DNA of 64,000 bases from Salarchaeum sp. JOR-1 (GCF_007833275.1 NZ_CP042241.1:1116001-1180000), one strand, 5' to 3'. Shown: positions 51,830 to 61,211, numbered from the stretch's first letter. Numbers and translations: made by a program. The notes: generated by a model not told the origin, from the sequence alone.

Positions 51830-53083
51830 ATGAACACTGGGGATCGCGTTCGCGTCGACCGCGCGGGCGAGGAGACGGAGGGCGTCGTCCTCCCCTCCTC
51901 CTCCGCGGAGACGCTCGTCCTGAAACTCGACAGCGGCTACAACGTCGGAATCAGCCGCGAGGGCGCTGACGTGACCGTCGTCGAGTCCGACGCCTACGAA
52001 CTGGAGCGCGAGGAGAACGAAGCGGGGAGCGTCTCCGAGGTCGCGTTCGACGACGACCTGCCGACGATTTCGCTCATCAGCACGGGTGGCACCATCGCCT
52101 CGACCGTGGACTACCGGACGGGCGCGGTGACCGCGCAGTTCGACGCCGAGGACGTGCTCCGCGCCGTCCCCGACCTCGCCGGCCGCGCGAACTACCGCGG
52201 GCGGGTCGTCGCGAACATCCTCTCCGAGAACATGGAGCCGTCTATCTGGCAGGATCTCGCCCGCGCGGTCTACGACGAAATCGAGGCCGGCGCGGACGGC
52301 GTCGTCGTGATGCACGGCACGGACACGATGCAGTTCTCCGCGAGCGCGCTCTCCTTCATGCTCGACACGCCGGTTCCCGTGGTCTTCACGGGGAGCCAGC
52401 GCTCCGCGGACCGCCCGTCCTCGGACAACGTGATGAACGCGGTCTGCTCGGTGGAGGCCGCGAAGGCCGACGCCGCCGAGGTGATGGTGTGCATGCACGC
52501 CTCCGAGAGCGACGACCGGTGCGCGCTCCACCGCGGCACGCGCGTCAGGAAAAACCACACGAGCCGCCGCGACGCGTTCGAGACGGTCGGCGCCGACCCG
52601 CTCGGCTACGTCGACTACGAGTCCGAGCGCGTCGAGTTCACCCGCGAGACGGCGGACCGCGGCGGCGTCGACCTCGATATCGCGCCCGCCATCGAGGAGG
52701 ACGTGGAACTCGTGAAGTTCACGCCGAACATGGATCCGGGCTTCCTCGACCGCTGCGAGGGCAAGGCGGGCGTCGTCATCGAGGGCACTGGTCTCGGCCA
52801 CGTCCACTCCGACCTCGTCGACCGCATCGACGACCTGACGAGCGACGGCACGGCGGTCGTGATGACGAGTCAGTGCCTCGAGGGCCGCGTCTGCGACCGC
52901 GTGTACGACACCGGCCGCGACCTCCTCGACGCCGGCGTCATCGAGGGCGAGGACACCCTCCCCGGCACGGCGAAAGTCAAGCTGATGTGGGCGCTGGCGA
53001 ACGCGAGCGAGGAGAGCGTGGACGAGGCGTTCCGCACGCCTGTCGCCGGCGAACTCACGGCGCGTTCGACGCCATGGCAGTAG
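51830..53083 (+). CDS. gatD: Glu-tRNA(Gln) amidotransferase subunit D
   Basis: A 417-residue GatD, which with GatE turns Glu-tRNA(Gln) into Gln-tRNA(Gln) in archaea. The N-terminal SH3-like domain (GDRVRVDRAGEETEGVVLPS, LVLKLDSGYNVGI) is followed by the L-asparaginase-like domain with LISTGGTIASTVDYRTGAV and VVVMHGTDTMQFSASAL (Thr nucleophiles in both). ATG at 51830 is preferred; a TTTTAG element at 51799-51805 lies about 27 nt before it, and an earlier ATG at 51818 would need a nearer promoter. GatE is not in the window. Confidence 0.97.
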   Translation: MNTGDRVRVDRAGEETEGVVLPSSSAETLVLKLDSGYNVGISREGADVTVVESDAYELEREENEAGSVSEVAFDDDLPTISLISTGGTIASTVDYRTGAVTAQFDAEDVLRAVPDLAGRANYRGRVVANILSENMEPSIWQDLARAVYDEIEAGADGVVVMHGTDTMQFSASALSFMLDTPVPVVFTGSQRSADRPSSDNVMNAVCSVEAAKADAAEVMVCMHASESDDRCALHRGTRVRKNHTSRRDAFETVGADPLGYVDYESERVEFTRETADRGGVDLDIAPAIEEDVELVKFTPNMDPGFLDRCEGKAGVVIEGTGLGHVHSDLVDRIDDLTSDGTAVVMTSQCLEGRVCDRVYDTGRDLLDAGVIEGEDTLPGTAKVKLMWALANASEESVDEAFRTPVAGELTARSTPWQ

Positions 53084-53979
53084 AGATCCGACCCGCCCGC
53101 CTGGGCGACTACGAGGCGGTCGCGGCGTTCACGCGGGACACGTGGAGCGACCGGCGCGAGGACGGCGACTACATCCCGCGCGTCTTCGAGGACTGGGTCG
53201 AGTCCGACGACGAGTCCCAGCGCACGTTCGTCGCGGACGTGGACGGCACCGCCGCCGGCGTCATTCAGACCGTTCTCCTGAGCGAGCACGAGGCGTGGGC
53301 GCAGGGGATGCGCGTCGACCCCGCCCACCGCGGGAAATCCATCGGCACGAAGCTGACGCACGCGGGCTTCGACTGGGCGCGCGAACGCGGCGCGACCGTC
53401 GCCCGCAACATGGTGTTCTCGTGGAACGTCATGGGGCTCGGCCTCTCTCGCGCCGCGGGCTTCGAACCCGAAACGGAGTTCCGCTGGGTGCACCCCGATC
53501 CCGACCCGGACGCCAGCCACGACTACACGGAGACCGGCGACGTGCACACCGCGTGGCGCGCCCTCCAGTCCAGTCGCGCGTTCGACGAACTCGCCGGCCT
53601 CGGCCTCGACCTGAACGAGGCCTGGGCGCTCAGCGAAGTGACAAAAGACACCCTCCGCGACGCGCCGGAAACTATCGCGCTCACCGACAGCGACGGCGCG
53701 CGCGCCGCCGCCTACCGCGTCCGCGACTACGGCCGCGAGAACGAGGACGGCGAGTCCGTGACGTGGGCGGACTACGGCGTCGGCGTCTGGCACGACACGG
53801 ACGCCTGCGAGGCGCTCCTCGCCGCCATCTCTCGGGACGCCGCCGAAAGCGACATCGACCAGGTCCGCGTGCTCGTTCCGGAGGACGCCGCGTTCGTCAG
53901 CGACGTCGCCGCCGCCCGCGTCGACATCGGCGACGAGCCCGACTTCGTCACCGCCGCCGACCTCAGCGCCGACTACTGA
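53074..53979 (+). CDS. GNAT family N-acetyltransferase
   Basis: A 301-residue protein whose first 145 residues form a GNAT domain: VEIRPARLGDYEAVAAFTRDT, RTFVADVDGTAAGVIQTVLL, and the acetyl-CoA loop GMRVDPAHRGKSIGTKL. The C-terminal half (about residues 150-300) is a separate region, with SEVTKDTLRDAPETIAL and VRVLVPEDAAFVSDV, perhaps a second degenerate GNAT. ATG at 53074 lies inside the end of gatD (10-nt overlap). Acceptor substrate unknown. Confidence 0.85.
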   Translation: MAVEIRPARLGDYEAVAAFTRDTWSDRREDGDYIPRVFEDWVESDDESQRTFVADVDGTAAGVIQTVLLSEHEAWAQGMRVDPAHRGKSIGTKLTHAGFDWARERGATVARNMVFSWNVMGLGLSRAAGFEPETEFRWVHPDPDPDASHDYTETGDVHTAWRALQSSRAFDELAGLGLDLNEAWALSEVTKDTLRDAPETIALTDSDGARAAAYRVRDYGRENEDGESVTWADYGVGVWHDTDACEALLAAISRDAAESDIDQVRVLVPEDAAFVSDVAAARVDIGDEPDFVTAADLSADY

Positions 53980-53982
53980 CTT

Positions 53983-54252
53983 CTACCCGCCGCTCACCGG
54001 CGGAAACAGCGCGAGCTCGTCGCCGTCCTCGACGTCCGCGTCGAGGTCGTCCACGGGCGCGCCGTTCCGGAGGACGTTGATGTGGTCGTGGAGGCCGCCG
54101 CCGTCGTCGAACACCCTGTCTTCGAGCGCGGGGCGGTCGGTGAGAAGGGCGTCGAGGGCGGCCCGAACAGTGCCGGTCTCGACCGTCACGGCGACGTGGC
54201 GGTCGCCCGCGACTTCCGCGAGATCCGCGAACAGCTTCCACTCGGCGTTCAT
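53983..54252 (-). CDS. samp1: Ubiquitin-like small archaeal modifier protein SAMP1
   Basis: An 89-residue beta-grasp protein that begins MNAEWKLFADLAEVAGDRHV and ends LALFPPVSGG with the required diglycine. ALLTDRPALEDRVF and DHINVLRNGAPVDDL are family segments. SAMP1 is attached by isopeptide bond to lysines by the E1-like UbaA and also acts as sulphur carrier in molybdopterin (MoaD-like) synthesis. A JAMM desampylase homologue is at 29732-30145. It is convergent with the GNAT gene and lies 24 nt before the stop of the downstream operon's gene. Confidence 0.95.
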   Translation of the reverse strand: MNAEWKLFADLAEVAGDRHVAVTVETGTVRAALDALLTDRPALEDRVFDDGGGLHDHINVLRNGAPVDDLDADVEDGDELALFPPVSGG

Positions 54253-54275
54253 GTCGCGTGATCCGACTGCGAGCC

Positions 54276-55430
54276 CTAAGAGCCTCCCGGCTCCGTGGGC
54301 GTGCGCGCGGCGTCGGACTCGATTCGGCGGAGGGTCTCGGGGCGCGCGATGACGTACAGCCAGTCGTTTCCTGTGAGCCGGCGGTCCCGGGACGGAATCG
54401 GCTCCGCGGGGCCGTCCTGGGGGCGGACGGCGACGACGGTGGCGTCGATGTCGCGGAGGCGAGCGCCGTCGAGCGCGCCGTCGGGCGTGACGCGGATGGC
54501 TGCCATCGTCTCGTCGGCGGCGCGCAGGAGGGTCGCGAACTCGCGGTCGGCGCTCGGCGTCGACGGGAGGGTGAGGAGCCGGTATCGGCCGCCGGCGATG
54601 CGGTCGGCGTCCGCCTCGTCGAGCGCGAGGGTGACGGTGTCGTCGGCGGTCGCGCGGAGCTCCGCGGTCGCGACGCGCTCCGGCTCCTCGCCGGGCGTCC
54701 ACACCTGCACCACGTCGCCCGCGCTCGCGGAGTTCGGGGGGTCGGCGGTGACCGCGACGGCGGCGGTGCCGGGGCCGAGCGTCGGGCCGATACCGGCGAG
54801 CCGCCGACCGACCGCGAGGTAGGTGACGGTGCCGTCGGCCTCCACCTCCACGTCGACGTACCCCACGTCGTGGTCGTGCTTCAGCCGGTTCACCACGCGC
54901 TCGCGGAGCTCCTCTACGGTGAGCCGCCGCGGGAAGATGAGGGTCTTCCCCGCGATGGCGTCCTTCACGGACGCCTCGACGGGCTCGTACTCGTCGATGT
55001 CGCTCACGTCCTCCGGGAGCGTGACGGCGACCACGCGCCCCACGGCCTGCACGAGCTGGCTCACCTCGCCCGTCACCTCGCGCGCGCCGGCGGCGGCGAA
55101 CGCGGAGACGGCGACCCGGTCGCCGATCCGCTGGCCGACCGGGCCGGCGGCGGTGGCGAGCGCGAACGCGGCGCTGTTGAACAGGATGGCGTTCATCTCG
55201 AACAGCTCCGACTGGCCGGCGAGCACCTGCGTCACGGCGGATTTCGTGTTCAGGTAGAGCGCGACCGCCGCGACAGCGGCGAGCACCGCCAGGCCCGTCG
55301 GAACGCGGTCGCGGAAGTACCACCGGTAGCCGAGCGCGACGACGCCCGTGGTGACGCCCGCGAGCACCGTGAGGCCGAGCAGGCGGGCGGCGGCGAGCGC
55401 GGACACCCCGAACAGCGTCTGGGCTGTCAC
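54276..55430 (-). CDS. Membrane protein with TrkA-C (RCK_C)-like domains, potassium-channel-associated
   Basis: A 384-residue protein starting with GTG 55430 inside the upstream stop (GTGA). It has two or three N-terminal helices (AARLLGLTVLAGVTTGVVALGYRW, LAVLAAVAAVALYLN split by charged residues; AILFNSAAFALATAAG), a middle acidic soluble region and C-terminal tandem beta-alpha segments (ADETMAAIRVTPDGALDGARL, TGNDWLYVIARPETLRR) typical of TrkA-C/RCK_C domains. It is coupled to a second such gene, and a channel gene lies divergently next door. Probable regulatory or accessory subunit; ion specificity is not shown. Confidence 0.72.
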   Translation of the reverse strand: MTAQTLFGVSALAAARLLGLTVLAGVTTGVVALGYRWYFRDRVPTGLAVLAAVAAVALYLNTKSAVTQVLAGQSELFEMNAILFNSAAFALATAAGPVGQRIGDRVAVSAFAAAGAREVTGEVSQLVQAVGRVVAVTLPEDVSDIDEYEPVEASVKDAIAGKTLIFPRRLTVEELRERVVNRLKHDHDVGYVDVEVEADGTVTYLAVGRRLAGIGPTLGPGTAAVAVTADPPNSASAGDVVQVWTPGEEPERVATAELRATADDTVTLALDEADADRIAGGRYRLLTLPSTPSADREFATLLRAADETMAAIRVTPDGALDGARLRDIDATVVAVRPQDGPAEPIPSRDRRLTGNDWLYVIARPETLRRIESDAARTPTEPGGS

Positions 55431-56659
55431 GCTATCACCTCGCTGAACCGTTCGAGCGCGTCCCGCGACCCGGCGACGAACGCGTCGTCGCCCGCCGTGA
55501 GGCGCGCGCTCCCCCGCGGGGCCATCGTCCACGCGCCGTCGTGGCGTACTGCGAGCACTGCGACGCCGTGTTCCGCGCGGATATCGCTCTCCGCGAGCGT
55601 GTGGCCCACGAGGTCGCTGTCCGCGCCGACACTGACGCGGCGGATGCGGTGGCCGGCGCGCCGCAGGAGGCTCACGAGCTCGAACTCCCGGCGGGTTCCC
55701 CGCGACCGCACCACCACCGTCCCGCTCTCGGCCGCCAGCAACGCCGTGGCGTCCGCGCGGTCGACGGCGACCGTCACTCGGCCCTCGCCGCCGGTCGTCG
55801 CCCCCGCTGTCGCCGCGCCACCCACGGCGTCCGTGCCGCCGTCTGCCGCCTGCGCTCCGTCCGCGGCGGCGTTCGACTTCTCGGTACCGGATCGCGCGCT
55901 CACGACCGTGCCGGTAGCTGTCGTTTCGCCCGCGAACACCGTCACCGTGTCGCCGCGCGCGACGCCCGTCGGAACGAGGCCGTCCACGGACACCGCGCGT
56001 TTCCCCGACGGCACGCGCCTCGACACGCCCGACACGGGTGGGGCGGCGACGACCGTCGCACGTGCCTGTTCGTCGAGCGTGACGTCCGCCGCTGCGAGGT
56101 CGAACTCGCTCCGCAATCGGTCTTCGAGGCGCGTCTCTATCTCGCCCACCGGGAGGTCTGCGGGGAACGTCCACTCACCCGCCCGGAGTTCGGCGCGCAG
56201 CGTCTCGGGGAGCGGCGGATACCCTTCCATGTCCGCGATGTCGCCGACGAGTTCGACGCGGACGCGCCCGCGCGTGCCGACGAGTTCGATCACGTCGCGG
56301 CTGAACGTGCGCTCCCGAATGGATTTGAGGCTGATTCGCTTCGGGAGCGTGCCGCCCAGTTTGTCGCCTTGCGCGTGGGCGTAGAAACTCGTCATCAGAA
56401 TCACCAACAGCGCTGTGAGAACCGTGGTGCTGTTCGCGGACTGGAGGATCGTCTGGTCGGTGAACGCCAGCAGACCGCCGTTGATGCCGGCGACGGCGAC
56501 CGCGAGCACCACCACGCCGAGCGCGGGAATCGTGAGTCCGGTGATGTACTTGAACGCGAACCCGAACCCGAACGACACCAGCACCGGGACGACGCCCGCC
56601 AGTAAACCGAGGTAGATACCGCGGAGTACTTGCACCGCGAACCCTGACTCCACTGCCAT
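55427..56659 (-). CDS. Membrane protein with TrkA-C (RCK_C)-like domains (paired gene)
   Basis: A 410-residue protein with three N-terminal helices (LRGIYLGLLAGVVPVLVSFGFG, IPALGVVVLAVAVAGINGGLL, TTVLTALLVILMTSFYAHAQ), a soluble middle part containing GKRAVSVDGLVPTGVARGD and a C-terminal region RREFELVSLLRRAGHRIRRV, SVGADSDLVGHTLAESDIRA and VLAVRHDGAWTMAPRGSARL, which reads as a TrkA-C domain. It shares its plan with the following gene (4-nt overlap), so the two probably form one complex. Function unknown, likely linked to the K+ channel at 56731. Confidence 0.72.
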   Translation of the reverse strand: MAVESGFAVQVLRGIYLGLLAGVVPVLVSFGFGFAFKYITGLTIPALGVVVLAVAVAGINGGLLAFTDQTILQSANSTTVLTALLVILMTSFYAHAQGDKLGGTLPKRISLKSIRERTFSRDVIELVGTRGRVRVELVGDIADMEGYPPLPETLRAELRAGEWTFPADLPVGEIETRLEDRLRSEFDLAAADVTLDEQARATVVAAPPVSGVSRRVPSGKRAVSVDGLVPTGVARGDTVTVFAGETTATGTVVSARSGTEKSNAAADGAQAADGGTDAVGGAATAGATTGGEGRVTVAVDRADATALLAAESGTVVVRSRGTRREFELVSLLRRAGHRIRRVSVGADSDLVGHTLAESDIRAEHGVAVLAVRHDGAWTMAPRGSARLTAGDDAFVAGSRDALERFSEVIA

Positions 56660-56730
56660 AGTCCGACTGGACGCGCGGCCGCCTTACCAGTACCGCCCCG
56701 CTTATACCGACGCCCCCTCCCTATCCGAGT

Positions 56731-57879
56731 ATGGTCGTCTCGCGCGAGTCCGTGGCGACCGGCCGCATCGCGGTCGGGCTGACGATGCTCGTCGCCGTGC
56801 TCTCGGTCGTCACCGGCGTGATCAAGATCAGCCAGCCCGGCCAGTTCGGCCCGGTCGCGCCCTACCTTCCGATGGGCGTGAAGCAGGCCGCGGGGTTCAC
56901 CGGCGCGCTCACCGGCTTCCTGATGGTGTTCAGCGCGCTCGGGATGCGCCGCGGCCTCCGCGCCGCCTGGTACTCGACCGCCGTCCTCCTACCGTTCACG
57001 GCGCTTCAGGGCATCGTTCAGACGAGCATCTACTCGACGCCGCTCATCGTTCTCTCCCTCGTCTCCATTCCCGTGGTCTGGCTCACCCGAGACCGCTTCG
57101 ACCGCACGCTCTCCCTCACCACGACCCAGCTCTCCGCGGCCGTCGCGCTCACCGGCATCCAACTGTACGGCACGGTCGGCGCGTACGCGCTCCGCGAGCA
57201 CTTCCCCGATATCGACACCGTCCTCGACGCCTTCTGGTTCACGCTCGTCACCTCCTCTACCGTCGGCTACGGCGACATCACACCCGCGACCCAGACCGGC
57301 CGCTTGTTCGGGCTGAGCGTGCTGGTTCTCGGGACCGCGAGCTTCGCCATCGCGCTCGGCGCGCTCCTCGGCCCCGCCATCGAAGCCCGGTTCGCGAACG
57401 CACTCGGACGCATGACTCAATCACAACTCGAAGCCCTCGAAAACCACGTCATCGTCGCCGGCTACGGCGACCTCACCGAACCGCTCGTCGTCGAACTCCG
57501 CGAGAACGGCACGCCGTTCGTCGTCGTTACGCCGGACGCCAGCGTCTCGGACAAACTCCCGGAAGACACCGTCCTGGTCGGGGATCCGAGCGACGAGGCC
57601 GTCCTCGACCGCGCCGGCATCGACCACGCGCGCGCCGTCGTCGCCGCCACCAACAACGACGGCGAGGACGCGCTCGTCGTCCTGACGGCCCGCCAGATGA
57701 ACGCGGACGTGCGCATCGTCGCCGCCGCTACCGAGCGGGAGAACGAGCCGAAGCTCAGGCGCGCCGGAGCGGACGGCGTCGTCAGCCCCGCCGTCATCGG
57801 CGGCCGGCTCCTCGTCCGGTCTGCGTTCGGCGACGAGGACTCGGAGCGCGTCGCCCACGAACTCCTCGAAGACGACTGA
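56731..57879 (+). CDS. Potassium channel with RCK (TrkA-N) domain
   Basis: A 382-residue two-part protein. The membrane part has about six helices; the last pair flanks the selectivity filter TVGYGD at residues 177-182 (AFWFTLVTSSTVGYGDITP). The C-terminal half (from about residue 237) is an RCK/TrkA-N Rossmann domain: NHVIVAGYGDLTEPLVVEL (the last Gly of GxGxxG is Thr), FVVVTPDASVSDKL, DPSDEAVLDRAGIDHARAVVAA and VRIVAAATERENEPKLRRAGA. It should gate K+ flow in response to nucleotides or ions. It diverges from the two TrkA-C genes. Confidence 0.9.
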   Translation: MVVSRESVATGRIAVGLTMLVAVLSVVTGVIKISQPGQFGPVAPYLPMGVKQAAGFTGALTGFLMVFSALGMRRGLRAAWYSTAVLLPFTALQGIVQTSIYSTPLIVLSLVSIPVVWLTRDRFDRTLSLTTTQLSAAVALTGIQLYGTVGAYALREHFPDIDTVLDAFWFTLVTSSTVGYGDITPATQTGRLFGLSVLVLGTASFAIALGALLGPAIEARFANALGRMTQSQLEALENHVIVAGYGDLTEPLVVELRENGTPFVVVTPDASVSDKLPEDTVLVGDPSDEAVLDRAGIDHARAVVAATNNDGEDALVVLTARQMNADVRIVAAATERENEPKLRRAGADGVVSPAVIGGRLLVRSAFGDEDSERVAHELLEDD

Positions 57880-58064
57880 CGGCCGACGCAACGGCCATCT
57901 GAACGCCTGTTCAGGTCGCCTTATGGGTTCGACGGACGACTGCTGCGAGCGCGAGGACGGACTGGATGCGAGAACACAACGCCGGGCCGTCCGCGGGCGC
58001 TACGCCGCCATCGCGAGCGACTTCTCCGCCGCCGCGAGCATCATCGCCCGGAAACCCGCCTGAG

Positions 58065-59492
58065 TCAGGTTCGGTGGACGACCGCCACGTCGGTCTCCAC
58101 GTCGTCGATGCGGCTGAACGTCGGCGGCGACACCACCCGGGACGCCGCGGAGCGGTTCGAGCTCGCGCCGAGCACGACGAGGTCGTAGTGGGCGTCGTTG
58201 CGCTCGATGAACGACTCGATGCTCGACCGCGACACCCGGGTCTCCGAGCGGCACTCGGTCGTCTCGACGAGGTTCGCCAGCATCGACTCCGCGCTCCGGC
58301 GCTCGCGCTCGTGGTCGATGCACGTGGCGACGCTCACCGTGCCCGCGTGTCCGGCGAGCCGTTCCCCGTAGTCTATCATCGCGTGCGCGAGATCGCTCGC
58401 CGTTCGCACGGGAACCATCACGCGCTTCCACGCCGTGCTCCCGGTCGCCGACCGGAACGCGATTGCGTCCACGGGGCCGCGGAGAATCGTGCGGACGAAC
58501 GGCGACGTGGCGTCGTCCTCTTCCTCGTACGGCGTGACGATGAGGTCGCAGTTCGTGCGCTCCGCGGTGTCGAAGACGGTCTCCGCGTGAGACTGGCGGT
58601 CTACCGCCACCACGACCTCGACGGGGACGCCGACCCGGGTCTCGATGTGGGCGGCGTGGCGTTCGAGTTCGCGCGCCGCCTCCCTCGCGGCCTCCTGTTG
58701 CGCGCACTCTTCCGGGTTCTCCACGTCCTCGTCCAGGCGCGCGCGGGTCGCCTGCGCTGCCGCCCGCTCGTCCATCACGTCCAGCAACACCACCTTCGCG
58801 GCGTCGTGCGCGGCGGCGATTCGCGCGCCGAACATCGCCGTCTCCGTCACGTGGTCGCCCCGCATCGGCACGAGTACGTGGTCGTCGCCCTGCGTCGTCT
58901 GGTAGAGGTAGCGCGCGCGCTGCTCGTAGAACTGGTGTCGCCACGCGACGAACACGCCCGCGACGACGAGCGAGGAGACGAGCACGCCCGCCAGGTAGGC
59001 GAGCTGGGCGTTCCCCGTCAGGAGGACGAGGAGGGCGGTCGAAAAGGCCGTGGGGAGTTCGAGGTCGAGGAGCCACGTGGAGACGCCCGTGAAGAGGATG
59101 GCGAGCGCCGCGCCGCTCGCGTGCACGTCCATCGTCGTCGGCGACACGCCGTACGCGACGGCGGTGGCTTCGAGCGCGAGCCAGCCACAAAAGGCGCCGA
59201 GCGTCAGGCCGCCGACGAACCGCCGCGGCTCGGCGTACCGGCCCTCGGGGTCGGCGAACAGCGTGTACGTGCTGGACGCGAGCGGCGGGAAGAGGAGGAA
59301 GGAGATGTTCGGCACGAGCCGCGAGAGCAGCGTGACGAACCCCATGAGGAGGGGGACGAACAGGAGGACGGAGACCCGGGTGAGGTTGCTCGTGGTTTCG
59401 AGCCACCGCCGGAACTCGTTCACCTCGCGGCGTTCGATACGGCCGGCTCGGCGGCGCGCCGCGCGGATGCGCTCACGGAGCCGGTCGAGCAT
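58065..59492 (-). CDS. HPP-domain / universal stress protein fusion
   Basis: A 475-residue protein with an N-terminal membrane HPP domain of four to five helices (SVLLFVPLLMGFVTLLSRLVPN, LLFPPLASSTYTLFADP, STALLVLLTGNAQLAYLAGV) and two C-terminal UspA domains, the first VLVPMRGDHVTETAMFGARI and the second VMVPVRTASDLAHAMID with VVLGASSNRSAASRV. Only the second domain has the full ATP-binding-type G-x2-G-like end. The architecture suggests a transporter regulated by, or fused to, a nucleotide-binding stress sensor. Start MLDRLRERI at 59492. Confidence 0.82.
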   Translation of the reverse strand: MLDRLRERIRAARRRAGRIERREVNEFRRWLETTSNLTRVSVLLFVPLLMGFVTLLSRLVPNISFLLFPPLASSTYTLFADPEGRYAEPRRFVGGLTLGAFCGWLALEATAVAYGVSPTTMDVHASGAALAILFTGVSTWLLDLELPTAFSTALLVLLTGNAQLAYLAGVLVSSLVVAGVFVAWRHQFYEQRARYLYQTTQGDDHVLVPMRGDHVTETAMFGARIAAAHDAAKVVLLDVMDERAAAQATRARLDEDVENPEECAQQEAAREAARELERHAAHIETRVGVPVEVVVAVDRQSHAETVFDTAERTNCDLIVTPYEEEDDATSPFVRTILRGPVDAIAFRSATGSTAWKRVMVPVRTASDLAHAMIDYGERLAGHAGTVSVATCIDHERERRSAESMLANLVETTECRSETRVSRSSIESFIERNDAHYDLVVLGASSNRSAASRVVSPPTFSRIDDVETDVAVVHRT

Positions 59493-59537
59493 ACCCCTCA
59501 CATCCCATTCGGGGTTTTTGCGTCTTTCGCGTTCCCC

Positions 59538-60266
59538 TCAGGCGAGATTCGTGACGGCGTTCAGGCTGAGCGCGATGGCGCGCTCGACGTTGTTCTTCGC
59601 CTTCTCGGGGAGTTCCTCGTCCTCGGTCGCGCCCTTCTGCGTGCCCTCGACGAGGTTGCCGTCCACGGTGCAGATGGCGCCGGCGCGCATGCCCTTCCGG
59701 CGCGCGAGCGAGAACACGGCCGCGGCCTCCATCTCGACCGAGAGGATGTTCGCCTCCGCCCACGCGGCGACGTACTCGTCGGTCTCCGCGTAGAACGCGT
59801 CGTCGGACGCGATGGGGCCGACGTGCACGTCCTCGCCGTTCGCCTCCGCGGAGTCGACGAGCGCGGACAGCACCGTGTAGTCCGGAACCGCGGGCAGGGT
59901 CTCCGACTCGTAGCGCTTCGACGTGCCCTCGTCCTTCGCCGCGCCCGTCGCGACGATCATGTCGCCGATTTCGATGCCCTCCTGGAGCGCGCCAGTGGTG
60001 CCGACGCGGATGACCGTGTCGACGCCGACCGCCTCCAGCTCCTCGACGGCGATGGCCGCGGACGGACAGCCGATGCCGGTCGAGCAGATGGTGAGGGGCG
60101 TCCCCTCGTAGGTCGCGTTCACGACCTTGTACTCGCGGTTCTCCGAGACGACTTCGACGTTCTCGCACTGCTTCGCGATGCGGTCGACGCGCCCGGGATC
60201 ACCCGGAATCAGCGCGATGTCGTTCACGTCGCCCGGTGCCACGAGCAAGTGGGGCTGTTTCGCCAT
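59538..60266 (-). CDS. Nucleoside phosphorylase (PNP/UDP family)
   Basis: A 242-residue enzyme of the hexameric nucleoside phosphorylase family: LIPGDPGRVDRIAKQCENV, TICSTGIGCPSAAIAVEEL, DTVIRVGTTGALQEGIEI and the ribose-binding SVEMEAAAVFSLARRKGM (Met-Glu pair of the uridine phosphorylase type). It would cleave ribonucleosides with phosphate to ribose 1-phosphate and base. It lies in a run with PfkB kinase and ribose-1,5-bisphosphate isomerase genes, which use ribose 1-phosphate onward. ATG at 60266. Base preference unknown. Confidence 0.9.
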   Translation of the reverse strand: MAKQPHLLVAPGDVNDIALIPGDPGRVDRIAKQCENVEVVSENREYKVVNATYEGTPLTICSTGIGCPSAAIAVEELEAVGVDTVIRVGTTGALQEGIEIGDMIVATGAAKDEGTSKRYESETLPAVPDYTVLSALVDSAEANGEDVHVGPIASDDAFYAETDEYVAAWAEANILSVEMEAAAVFSLARRKGMRAGAICTVDGNLVEGTQKGATEDEELPEKAKNNVERAIALSLNAVTNLA

Positions 60267-60305
60267 ACTCGGAGTTCAGGAGGGAACGAGAAAAGCACCG
60301 CGTTC

Positions 60306-61211
60306 TCACCGGACGAGGCCGTTCGGGCGCTGTCGGGGCGCGTCCCACTCGCGAACCGGCCGCCAGCGCTCGCCCCGGGCCGGGGCGGCGTAGAGCGCGC
60401 TGTCGGTGAGCGCGTACCACTCGTCCGGCGTCGCGAGCAGCGACGGCGCGAGCAGGCGGTCGGGGAGACCCGCCGTCCACTCGTGCCAGCCGTCGCCCCA
60501 GAACGAGACGGTCGCGTCCGCGGTCGCGGGCGTGTGGGCGGTCTGCGGGCCGGTCGCGGACGAGACGGCGAGCGCGTCCTGGTCGTCGTCGCGGACGGCG
60601 ACGCTCCAGCAGTACGTCTCCGAGAGCCCGGACTCCCGGGGCATCCACGACTCGCCGCCGTCCGCGGTCACGTAGAACCCGTCGCCGGCGGCGGCGTACG
60701 CCCGCTCTGGATTGCTCGCGGGCACGGCCATCGTGTGCGTGTCGAAGGGGTGCTCGGACACGCGGTCGGTCCACGACTCGCCAGCGTCCGGACTGCGGAC
60801 GAGCGCGCCCGCCTCGATGGCGACGTACAGTCGCTCGGCGTCGGGGACGGACTGAATCCAGCGGACGTGGTGGGTGTCGGGCCGCGGCGGGAACGACCAC
60901 TCGCCGCTCGACTCGAGGTCGCTGAGTCCCTCGCACGCCGTCCACGTCTCGCCGTCCCGCGAGCGGTAGACGCGGCTCGGTTCCGTGCCGGCGAACACGA
61001 ACTCGGGCGTGACGCAGAGCGCGGTAACGAACTCGACGTCCGGTTCGAAGACGCGCTCCGCGCCGCCGTCCCGGAGGCGGTAGACGGCGTCGTCGGTGCC
61101 CGCGAACGCCCCGCGGTCGCCGGCGGCGACGCACTGCACGTCCTCGCCGACGAGGAACTCACTCACGCCGTCCGAGAGCGAGAGCACGCGGTCAGAGAGC
61201 GCGGCGAACAT
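60306..61211 (-). CDS. Asp-box (BNR-like) beta-propeller protein
   Basis: A 301-residue protein with repeated Asp-box units SRDGETWTAC, SPDAGESWTD and TADGGESWMPR, spaced by about 50-60 residues, in a beta-propeller of six or seven blades. There is no signal peptide, so it is cytoplasmic. Sortilin/WD40-type repeat proteins of this sort have no predictable substrate. It lies between the PfkB kinase (42 nt upstream) and the nucleoside phosphorylase (39 nt downstream). Confidence 0.8.
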   Translation of the reverse strand: MFAALSDRVLSLSDGVSEFLVGEDVQCVAAGDRGAFAGTDDAVYRLRDGGAERVFEPDVEFVTALCVTPEFVFAGTEPSRVYRSRDGETWTACEGLSDLESSGEWSFPPRPDTHHVRWIQSVPDAERLYVAIEAGALVRSPDAGESWTDRVSEHPFDTHTMAVPASNPERAYAAAGDGFYVTADGGESWMPRESGLSETYCWSVAVRDDDQDALAVSSATGPQTAHTPATADATVSFWGDGWHEWTAGLPDRLLAPSLLATPDEWYALTDSALYAAPARGERWRPVREWDAPRQRPNGLVR

